From: Channallabes apus
Lineage: Eukaryota; Chordata; Actinopteri; Siluriformes; Clariidae
Direction of reading: 5' to 3'
DNA: 64,000 nt
NCBI GenBank assembly: GCA_030522415.1
Contig: CM060105.1
Span: forward strand, 17,770,277 to 17,834,276
Part shown: positions 13,160-23,343 of the stretch, piece after piece
How positions within the stretch are numbered: position 1 is the first letter of the stretch
How the letters are laid out: the number at the start of each line of letters is the position of its first letter
The notes under the pieces: model-generated
The model's database searches: none
Told to the model about the DNA's origin: nothing
What the model saw: the letters and a program-made list of their open reading frames with translations, nothing else
Program-made: the position numbers and the translations under genes

Positions 13160-14131
13160 CTGTAACCTAGTGATAGGATCATGGGCACCCAAGACTCTAT
13201 CTACTGTATGATGGCGGAAAGCAAAGTCCAGTCCATTTGTTCGATCCCACAGAAAAGTCAGTGTAGTACAAATTGTTGAAAAAAGTTCATGCTGGCCTTG
13301 ATAGAAATGTTTCACATCACCCAGTGCATTACAGCCTGGCATGTATGGGGCTTAGCGGTCAAGGAGTACAAGGTTGTTGATACAAGTGTGAAAGTACAAT
13401 AGTTTGAGTAAATTACTATTCACATATTATAAATACTTTGTCTCCCTTGATCAGCACACATGCAGAAGACTGTTGACTTTACAGTTGTCCACAAGATCAT
13501 CAACACTTCCACAAGATATAGGCCACAGAAGGTGCTGTATCGAAGCATGTACATGGAAAGTTGACTTGAAGGGAAAAGTGCACAAACAGGAATGATTGCA
13601 GTCTTAAGATGATCATCAAGCAAAGCCGGATGAAGCGTGTGGGAGAACTTCACAAAGAGTGGAGTGAGGCTGGAGTCAGTGCACCATGAGTCACCACATA
13701 AAACTGTTGAATTCCTTTCATTAACCAAATACACCATCAGAAACATCTTACTCGGCATAAGGAGAAAAAGAACTGACCTGTTGCTTAGTGGTCCAAAGTC
13801 TGTTTTCAGATCAAAGTAAATTTTGAATTTCATTTTGAAATCGTGGTCAAGAGTCTGGAGGAAGAGTGGAAAGACACAGAATCCAACTTGCTTGAAGCGA
13901 AGTTTCACAGTTAGTGGTGATTTGGGGTGCCTTGTCTTCTTCTGGTGTTTTATCATGTCCAAAGATAATGTCGCGATTTACCAGGAGATTTTGGAGCACT
14001 TCATCTTTCTGTCTACTGACAATCTTTACGGAAATGAAGACTTTTTTTGCCAGCAGGACCTAGCACCTGACCACAGTGCCAAAACTACCACTAACTGGCT
14101 AACTGACCATGATATTACTGTGCTTGACTGA
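13160..14131 (+). pseudogene. Tc1/mariner transposase fossils, at least two pieces
   Basis: At 13165-13340 the sequence resembles the DNA-binding part of a common fish Tc1 transposase. From about 13490 to 14131 a second frame-broken stretch ends in DNLYGNEDFFCQQDLAPDHS and AKTTTNWLTDHDITVLD, the second catalytic D region. The reading breaks where NSPDLNPIE would follow. Many stops. Confidence 0.6.
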
Positions 14132-14134
14132 GCA

Positions 14135-16318
14135 CCCAAAAAAACATTTTTTTTAAATTTTTTTTTTTACCATATTCAAATTTTATGACTGTGTGTTTAT
14201 ATGTGTGTGTGGTTATGTCCCCAACCATGAAACAAATACATGCATGCTCACACCCACACACGCACACGCACTCCCAGTCCTGCGGTGGTCTCAGTAATGG
14301 AGTCATTACAGGCTTCAGTGGTTTCAGGACTTATCACAGGATACAGGAGGCCTATGGGGAGGAAAAAAATCAAATGAGTTCGATCAACCAACACAAAAGA
14401 CCATTTCATTAAACTCAGCTCCTATCAGCAGAGGACAAGGATACGCGCCTTTCCCATTTTACCCAGGATCAGCTTATTTATTAAAAAGGGAACTAATGGG
14501 ATTCAGCTTAATGTAAACTGCTCTCATCTGTTTGTGTAGGGTGTTTAAACGAGCCATTATTCTGCTTAATACAAAGAGACAGGGGGTGAACCTGAAAGAC
14601 ATCAGTGTCCATTTTTCACCCTGGGGATGTCACCCAGCCTTCTGTCCACACAATCACAGCTTATCACACCCCTGTCAGTCTGTATGTCTACTGCTTCTTC
14701 ATCAATGTCTTTATTCGCAGCTTATCTACTTTACGACAGTGAGTTTATAATGACAAGATCTTTATTTCTCCACTGGGATTTTGATTTCGATTCAGACAGA
14801 ATGCAGAAAGAGAAGGAGAAAAGCAGAGTGAGTCATTCGATCCCCAGCCATTCACAGTCAGTGCTTGATGTAATTGAGTCAAATGGGCGATATTAACCCT
14901 CGCCAGCTTGAGATGGACCATGCCATTGATCACATAAACAGTTGGCACGTATCACATTTCGCCATCCTGTCCCTCTATACCTCCCTCCCTTCCCTAGGTG
15001 GAGTGGACATGGAAACCAAACCCCATCAGCAAAGGAACATTCTCCAGGAATTATGGAGTGGTGGCCCTCGTGGGACAGCGGGAAGTGGCCCTGTATTGAG
15101 CGCTGTCAGTCTCTCAGAGGGAGGTCAATGGGCAAGCACCAGGCAATTTACAGGTCCGGCCCAAACGTCAATGACTCAATATGAACCAGATTCTGCTCAG
15201 ACACATGACGCTCTATTCATCAGGCGGCATCGCTCTGTACTCGCCGTGCCGGGGCTTATCTTAATGGAACAGCTGTAGGAGTGGGCAGACTAAAAGCGAC
15301 CATCGGCTCAACTGGTGTGATGACAAGCTGTCTGCTGGTTGTCCAAATCATTTCAGAGTCATCAGTGTCATGCTATATCACATAACTAAAGAGAGGAGAC
15401 AGCTAAATGGGGGTTGAAACATGAAGATGGTGTGTGTCATGATCCAGGGCTGGTTGTTCAGCCATGGTGGTCTGTGTTTTGGGGGGTCCTGAATGTGTTT
15501 TAGGCTAAAAAATGACATAGTGACAAGACATATGAAATAGTTGTTTCGGTGTGATGTAATAAATAAAATAATGTTGATGGTTATGATAAATCAGACAAAA
15601 CATCATATCTGCAATGTTGAAGACAAAATACATTTTTAACTTCCTTAATTACATAATCTAACCTTTTAAACTCCTGATTTATCATTCAAATATTTATGGT
15701 ATAGACTAAAGCATATACCTTAGTGCATTATTCAGTAATTATAATGGAATTAAAATAAGATTAATATAGTAAGAACGAATGGATGAACCCATGATTAACA
15801 CATGGACTGAAACTCTAACAAATAAACGTATTACACACATTGGTTATTTACTTGCCTAAATATATATTTTTTAATAATATGGATTAAAGGTTATTAAACA
15901 GGTGTTTTCATTGAACCTACACACAGGACACCATCTGATCCAAAAGCTGAAAAACCGAGGATTTATTTCCTCAGGCCCAGCAGTGACTTTGAGGGATTTA
16001 AACTGACAACCTTTTTCTTTGCCCAGCCATAAAACTACTGTAGATATTAGTATAAAGTACAATAGGGTGATGTAAGGAAGTTAATAATAATTATAATAGT
16101 AATACCATAATAATTTTATATATATAGCAATGCCATGCAATGCTTTTGTTGTGGAAAGACTGTTAAATTACATCTGTTATAATGTCTGTTATAGCAGCTA
16201 CAAACTATATAAACATTTGTTCCCTCACTGGCCTCAATCTTTAATTTCCCTTCTTCATTTTGGACAAATAAAGCAACATATATCTAAGTTTTTTTTTAAT
16301 TATTATTATTTTTTAAAC

Positions 16319-16350
<32 letters not shown>

Positions 16351-16730
16351 ATATAAAATATTTTTTTTTCTTTATGTCATCATTAATGTCTATTAAATTC
16401 TAAGGAATGTAATACAAGTACATGGATTTTTTTTTTAATCTTGCAAAAATATAAGGTAGTTGGTTTATTTGTTTCCTTGGTTTCATGTTTTGGTGATCAT
16501 TATTGTCTATTACATTACAAAAAAAATGGTATTGCATAAATTTAAATAGAACTGTATGAATATCTAATGAAGTTTAGTTGATTTATTAAAGTGATTATTA
16601 GTGTGCATTGAATTTTAAGTTTATCATTTTGTTTGTTTGTTTATTTTTTGTTTGTATTTAGCATTTTTGTTTGCTTGTTTGTTTTTTGAAATTCCATAAA
16701 AGTGAACATGCATTTAGGAATGTGTGAGTG
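14135..16730. other. Intergenic sequence with a possible conserved block
   Basis: The segment 14420-15330 is repeat-free and not AT-rich. Its open frames of 80-134 codons overlap in several phases and resemble no family. From 15480 the sequence is AT-rich with a TA run near 16326. Confidence 0.4.
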
Positions 16731-16732
16731 TA

Positions 16733-16810
16733 TATCATATCATATCATATCATATCATATCATATCATATCATATCATATCATATCATATCATATCATAT
16801 CATATCATAT
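16733..16810 (+). repeat. Pentanucleotide (ATATC)n microsatellite
   Basis: About fifteen uninterrupted copies of the ATATC unit, unusual among the dinucleotide tracts of this window. Confidence 0.95.
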
Positions 16811-17250
16811 GAAATGAGGTCCAAAAGTTTGACAGCATTAGAGAAGATGTTCCTATTTTACATTATTTTCAAAATTAATACAAAGATTTTCAAATAACTT
16901 ATTATTGACATAATTTGCATAAAGAAGTAGAATAATTGAAATATTCTCATGAATTTCAGAGTTTCTTAGTATTTGGTATACCCTTTTTTTTTTTTTTTTT
17001 TTTTTCCCACAGTGTGCACTCGAGCCGGCATGGATTTCAGATCAAATCTTCCATAGTGTGGTCTGAACACATACATCAGTAGAAGAGATTAGACAGTGCT
17101 TTGTCTAATAACATTGTCTAATCTATAATCAGTATTTTGCAGATTTCATGATATGCCATAATCACGAACTTGCTTACTTTTAAATGTGGACCTTGTCAAG
17201 AGATTCAAAATGTTTATGTAAACTTTTTTGAATCAGTATTTATATCAGAT

Positions 17251-17444
17251 GTATGAAGGTAAAACAGTAGCAAAACCCGAGAGCTTGCAAATTTGAATGT
17301 GAGAACTTGTAAAATTAATAGTTGTATTTGTAAGTTGAAATTTATAGTCACAGCTCTGATGTGTACACCTGTGTTTTGAATTTTACAAGTTCTCACATTC
17401 AAATTTGCAAGCTCTCGGGTTTTGCTACTGTTTTACCTTCATAC
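17251..17444. repeat. 66-bp perfect inverted repeat with 62-bp spacer
   Basis: The left arm 17251-17316 (starts GTATGAAGGTAAAACAGTAG) is the exact reverse complement of the right arm 17379-17444 (ends TTTTACCTTCATAC). The arms contain AAAACCCGAGAGCTTGCAAA. No coding frame crosses it. It could be a foldback element or MITE, or a hairpin RNA if transcribed. Confidence 0.9.
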
Positions 17445-17449
17445 AGATG

Positions 17450-18305
17450 TATCATGTGCAGTTTCCTGAAGTTGACAGATGGGGGCACTCATATTCGATA
17501 TCTACTTGAAATGACAGTCCAGTCCAGTCAACAGTATGGGAGTAGAGTATTAATCCAAGAAAGTGTCATTGGTTAAATAATTATAAATAAGGCATATTCT
17601 TCAGCTTAATTTTATATTTAATTCAATACCTAATTAAACAATAAAATCTGAAACATTTTGCTCATTGTTGTACCTTTTCTTCTATGAAAGAGAAAGAGAA
17701 TACTTGTATAAGAAACTTTTTTCCATCCTGATGCAGTGAGGTTTGAATGTGAGGGAATAATACCGCCGCACTGGTGGGTGAGTACTGAAGCGGCAGTGAT
17801 GGAGAGAAATATGTCAACTCTCAGTGGGACAGAGAAACGCATACTTTAAAGAGCAACTGCTCTCTCTGTGGCAGTGGCCTGGAAAACAAGCCAAGCAGAC
17901 GGAAGAAACCACCACCACCACCACCGAGACATATTCAGTTCGGGATAAAATCAGAATGTAATTCTTGAGTTGGACTGAAACATATTGAAATATGGCACTG
18001 TATAGGATGCCTAATTTTCTTAATTAATGTCAATATCCATTATTTATTAAAATCTTCATGGTGCATTATTAGCAATATTATAGTAATAATTTATCAATAT
18101 GAGCCTCATAGAAAGCATTACTATAGTTTTAGGTTCTGTTCATACACTGAGGGGGAAAAAACATGGATGGATCAGCATATTTAAATTAAGAGTGTAAGTG
18201 GAATATGGAAGTCTAACAAAAATAAATAATGGTAAATAATTGTATTTTATAGAATTAAATACATATAATTCCTTAAAGATTATAAATTTGTTTCTATTCT
18301 TGTGT

Positions 18306-18399
<94 letters not shown>

Positions 18400-19985
18400 A
18401 TATAAAATAATGCACAAGTGTATATACAGTACATATATGTGTGAACCTGATTCTTACAATAACTTTTATCATTTATATTGAAATAACTTAATTTATTGTA
18501 GTAAATTAGATATAATGATAATATCTCAAAAATATATAATAATATTTCAAAGCCACAAAAGGCCATTTTTTGAGTAGCTGTATTTTCCAATGAAATAGTT
18601 CAGACGTGTGTATCCTCATACAGACTGAAGCTCTTTCCTGCCCGCGTGTGTCAGAGAGTGTTCCTGCGTAAAAGGAGAGAAGTGTCAGAGATCTCTTGAC
18701 ACCAGTCCCTGTGGTGCAGCTCTTTAGGACAAGAAGTGTGTGAGAATAGAGCTAACTCCCCACACATCGCCTGTCCTACCCTGTTTCCCTTCCATTTTCT
18801 GCCTGGATGAATGAAGCGTCTGGACCGGAGCATTTTCATCGTCCCTACGGACCAGGCCAAGTCAGAGATGAAGAGATGGAGAGAAGGAAATAGGAGCCTC
18901 TAGGGTAAAGTGAAAAAGAAAAAAAAAAAAAGAAAAATTGAGAGCGGGTAAATGGGAAGCAGAGGCTGGAACACGATGGTTGAAATGTTTAAGTGGATAT
19001 TTTCCTCCATCTTAAGCAAAAGCAAGTTGAGACTCAACTGCAAAATCCCACTAGATTTCTTCCTGAGGGACGGAGCAAAATGGAACCCCTCAAATGAATG
19101 ACGTTTAATTTGTCTCATGATAAAGGTGCTCATATATTGAACAAGCACCGTTGTCTGTGTTTTGATGAGGAGCAGAAATGAAGCTTTCACTCCGGTGTGG
19201 TCCTTCCAACAACAACAACAACAACAAGAAAGAGAAAAGAACAAGCGTGTCAGTCAAAAATGCTGGCAATTTGTATTTGGCTGTAACAATGCATGAGTAA
19301 AGAGCACCATTTTCACATCATTTACCCAGGAACATCTCAACACTGCGGCGGTGGGTGAGATGTGCAGAACCCACATGTTACAGTTCGACTGCGGAAGATG
19401 CAATCGAGGAGCTGCCACTCTCAAAGAATGAGCAGGTAGAGCCGGACATCTCGCAGTGTTGTGTTCACGCCAACAATCATGAGGAACACATCACAGCTCT
19501 GATCTCTATTTTCAACACCTAATATCTTTGGAATTCTTTACAACTACATTTATATGTTCACCTGTCTCGTGCTCTCAGAGACTGTAGCCTCTTTTTTTTT
19601 TTCCACACAATAAAAAAATCTTTAATCTGATTAGTCTAAAAGTGTCGGTTCATTTCCCAGAGCAGCACCGCTGATGATATCTCTGACTGTAACCAGAATT
19701 ACATGTCGAAATTGGCACGTTCCTTCTGATATGTCAGCATTTAAAAAAAAAATAGCAATAGATATCTTACAGGGAATCTTGTGTACACATCACATACTGT
19801 ATAACTGAGCCTGTTCATAAAATTGTATGTTGATATGGTTGAGACAGTTACTGCATAAGAGATTTTTGGAAGGAGTCTCCATTGTCAGAAGGGACCTGAT
19901 TTACATTTAATGACAACGATAAATGTATGAAAATATTGTTAAAATATGATTATAAACATAAAATATTTATACATACATATATTTT
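17450..19985. other. Intergenic sequence with a possible conserved block
   Basis: Apart from the TA/TG microsatellite at 18309 there is no repeat. The stretch 18600-19500 is of mixed composition and unique-looking. No open frame resembles a protein. Confidence 0.4.
18309..18398. repeat. (TA)n(TG)n compound microsatellite
   Basis: TA run of about 36 units followed by nine TG units. Confidence 0.95.
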
Positions 19986-20069
19986 TATTACTTATTATCT
20001 ACACATGCACTGATCAGACATAACATTAACACAATAACATTATGAACTATATACTGGTAAAATGGTGAC

Positions 20070-20345
20070 AGGATCATGGGCGACCGATGCCTGTGCAGAC
20101 CAAATGGGGTCCGATTCCATGGAAAAAACAATGTAGCACAAAACTGGCCATGATAGAAGGCCACCAGAAAAGCCACTACACTAAACTACAGCCCTGCATG
20201 TATGAGGCCCAGCAGGCAACCAACCCGGCCTCTGGATCCAGAAAGCCCCGCCCCACAACCCACAGCATCCATAGGATCTTCTGCCAACATCCTCTTGCCA
20301 GTCATGCCCACTGGGCCCACAGCTGCTCCTGAGACACAAGGGGAC
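20070..20345 (+). mobile_element. Degenerate Tc1-like fragment related to 13165-13340
   Basis: Shares GGATCATGGGC and the following 170 bases, loosely, with the fossil at 13165, including CTGCATGTATGAGGCC against CTGGCATGTATGGGGC. No reading frame survives and no ends are visible. Confidence 0.45.
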
Positions 20346-20401
20346 ATAATGTGTTGCGTTGTCATGAGCTACACTTGTTGTTGTCATATATTTATTTTAT
20401 A

Positions 20402-20597
20402 TTTACATTTAGGCATTTGGCAGACGCTCTTATCCAGAGCGACTTACATTTTTATCTCATTACACATCTGAGCAATTGAGGGTTAAGGGCCTTACTCAAG
20501 GGCCCAACAGTGGCAACTTGGTGGTTGTGGGGTTTGAACCTGGGATCTTCCGAACCGAAGTCCAATGCCTTAACCACTGAGCTACCACTGACCCTAT
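20402..20597 (+). repeat. GGCATTTGGCAGACGCT family repeat, copy 3, best preserved
   Basis: TTTACATTTAGGCATTTGGC, AGACGCTCTTATCCAGAGCG, GTTAAGGGCCTTACTCAAGG, TGGGGTTTGAACCTGGGATC and TTAACCACTGAGCTACCACT. About 45 bases separate it from the tRNA-headed repeat at 20641. Confidence 0.7.
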
Positions 20598-20640
20598 ATA
20601 TTATTTTGCATTCAGCAAACAATTTTAACATCAGTTTGAG

Positions 20641-20990
20641 TTGAGGCGGCACGGTGGTGTAGTGGTTAGCACTGTCGCCTTGTACCTCCAGGGTCCGGGT
20701 TCGATTCCAGGCCAGCCTCCATTCCCATCTCTGTGTGCATGGAGTTTGCATGTTCTCCCCGTGCTCGGTGGGTTTTCTCCGGGTACTCCGGTTTCCTCCC
20801 ACAGTCCAAAGATATGCAGATTAGGTTAATTGGTGTTCCCAAATTGCCCGTAGTGTGTGAGTGTGTGTATGTGTAGTATGTGTGTGTGTCCTGCGATGGA
20901 TTGGCGCCCTATCCAGGGTGTACCCCGCCTCTGGGATTGGTTCCAGGCCCCCCGCGACCCTGAATACAGGATAAAGCAGTAACCACGATG
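20641..20990 (+). repeat. Teleost interspersed repeat with tRNA-like head, copy 2, best preserved
   Basis: Reads GAGGCGGCACGGTGGTGTAG then TGGTTAGCACTGTCGCC, then the B-box-like GGGTCCGGGTTCGATTCC. The sequence ATGTTCTCCCCGTGCTCGGT and CCACAGTCCAAAGATATGCA follows. The tail is CCAGGGTGTACCCCGCCTC and ATACAGGATAAAGCAGT. Confidence 0.75.
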
Positions 20991-21617
20991 AGTGAGTTTG
21001 AGTTGATATTTTAATGAGTTTCAGATCGAAAATGTTCAATAAGCATTTACTTGGGTTGATATGATATTTTGTTAATTAAGTACCAGATATCATCTCGTCA
21101 TGGTTGTCAGTGAGCCCTCAAGCCCTGTATATCTTAGAAAGGACCACACTCATCACGATCGAACAGATCAATCAGAAGCGCTTCATCAACTATTTGTCCT
21201 ATAACATAAAAGTAGATGTTGTTCATAAACGTTGCTCGTTCACGAGAACTCAATAAGACACAACAGACCAACTAGCAATACAGTGCTCCTAGTTCTTAAA
21301 ATAGAAAAACTTCTGTTTACAAGTTACATGACTTAGATCCCATAGAAACAAGAGCGCTAACATGGTTTCGAGGTAATGATTTGCAGTCTGGAGGATGTTT
21401 AGCTGTGTTTTCATCTTTAACGAGGAGTGCGAATGGGCTCGAGATGTGCGCTGGAAACCTCTTCATCCATTATGTATATTAAGTGAACTGTAACACGCCA
21501 AATCACTTAGCCTTGACAGTGAGAAAGCAACGGTGAAAAGCTCTGAGCTGCAAATCCGAGATGTCAGCTGCCATCATGGGTATAGTTTCGTTTCAAAGGA
21601 TAAAATTTCAGATAAAA

Positions 21618-21618
<1 letters not shown>

Positions 21619-21664
<46 letters not shown>
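21619..21664 (+). repeat. (CT)n microsatellite
   Basis: Uninterrupted CT run of about 23 units. Confidence 0.95.
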
Positions 21665-21669
<5 letters not shown>

Positions 21670-22059
21670 AAGGAAGCTCGAAGATATTTAACCATTGGAA
21701 AATGAGCTTCAAATTGATACCCCAGAAGGTGTTGAGTCATTTTCTATAACAGCTGGAGGCAAATCACAGGTTAATAATATTTAATATGTTGTTCTGCTAC
21801 AGTAAGGACTATGCTCTACATAAACAGATTCTTAATATTAATATTAAAGGAGTTTTGTTTTGCTGGAAGGAGTCGGTGCTTCAAAGCTGTAATGTTTCCG
21901 ACAGTCTTTACTATGTAAGATGTTATGGCTTTATGCTTTCTTTCTTTCTTTCTTCATTATAAATGAATAAAATATACTCACGCATTCTTTATACCGTTTG
22001 TCCTGTGCAGGATATAAAAGGCAAGAGGCCTGGAGACGATTCTTGGGTACTCAAGGATC

Positions 22060-22250
22060 TAGACTGGGTACAATCTGTACCGGGTGCCAGTTCATCGCAG
22101 GGTTTAAGCAAACACACACACTTTTGGAAATGGCAGTTTTTTCAAATCCACAAGTGTTTGGACGGTGTGAGGAAAACCACCACGCATGGTGAGAACATAA
22201 AAACTCAACACACACACAAATCCAAAGGCTAAGACCTAAGCGCTATGCCA
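22060..22250 (-). repeat. Same tRNA-headed repeat, worn and reversed
   Basis: GGGTGCCAGTTCATCGCAGG and, later, TAAGCGCTATGCCAGCATGC look like the tail and head of the reversed family. The middle is divergent. Confidence 0.35.
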
Positions 22251-22699
22251 GCATGCCACTGATATAACATACACTATGATGTAATTGTTAGTTGATTAAA
22301 GGCAATTCTAAATAAATACATAAATAGAGAAACACTATGCTGGGATATTGCTGGGGAGTAAGAGGACTTAAACACCTCACTCATCACACTACCATGTCAT
22401 TGATTAATTTCCCATAGCGGCCCATCCCTTAGATTACCCTTAAATATTACACAAGACAGGCATCACATCACTTAATAGAAATGTTTTCACCCTTTAGAAA
22501 GCAACCAAGAAAAAACACATCTGACAGAATATGCCTATGCTAATGTTGTTTATTTTTCTTTTCATATTATATCATTAATGATACTTGCATACATGGATTA
22601 TGGATTAGCTATAATGCAACCACTTCATGTGGAAATATGTATGCTGCATGGTGTGGAGTGCGAGTGTGTGGGTGTGTGTGCACGTGTTAAAAACAGCTC

Positions 22700-23343
22700 A
22701 TTCAACTAAATGTTTAATAGCCTCAAGCCCCTCCAGCCTCCTCCCTTGTTGTCCCCAGACCCACCCTGATCATGTTATTTTAATTGTAGTCAAGTGTTTG
22801 AAAACTCCAGAAGAAAAGCAATTATGCTAATCTCTCCGCTCGCTCATCAATCATTTCCAATGGAGCTGTCTGAGCTGTGTGGTGAAGTCTTCTCCAGGCA
22901 GGCAGGTGTTCCTCTGCTCATTAAAGTGAGAGAGAGCCCGAGGCTGGCCACTTCCTCTAGCGTGCAGGAGAGAGCGTGAAGGAGGAGTGTGGAGAGGTGG
23001 AGCACGCTGCCGCTTCATCACCGAGTACATGCACTGGACCTCATCCTTACGCTTCAAACAGCCGCTGTGAGGACGAGCGGGAGAGTCCACTACCATGAGG
23101 CATATCTTCTGGTGGTTTTATTTTGATTTCTGCACATTTTGTTGTTGCTTCCCCTAAATGCATCTATTTTTTTGTTGTTAGTTAAGGAACGTGTTCTGAA
23201 GCGAGAGAGATCAAACAAATCATCTCACTGATGAAGTTTGACTGAACTGAAGCTTTAATGGGATTTTCCTCCATGCTGATGACCTGATCAGGTCCATTGG
23301 ACTTTTGGACTGAGATGCGTTCTTCCCTTTCATCGTCTTAGGC
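22700..23343 (+). promoter_or_regulatory. Probable irx4 promoter and 5' UTR region
   Basis: This is the non-repetitive stretch just before the irx4 start codon. It is less AT-rich than its surroundings and has no recognisable repeat. I see no clear TATA box and cannot place the transcription start. The assignment rests on position only. Confidence 0.35.

Larger units (their letters stand above)
21000..22699. other. irx4 upstream intergenic sequence
   Basis: Holds a CT microsatellite and a worn repeat near 22060. The rest is unassigned, with no gene seen. Confidence 0.4.

Noticed and set aside
13420..13962. 180-codon open frame on the minus strand
   Set aside because: It runs antisense to a broken Tc1 transposase fossil and resembles no protein.
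14874..15278. 134-codon open frame in the irx4 upstream region
   Set aside because: It overlaps another frame, has no recognisable domain or codon pattern, and is better read as a non-coding block.
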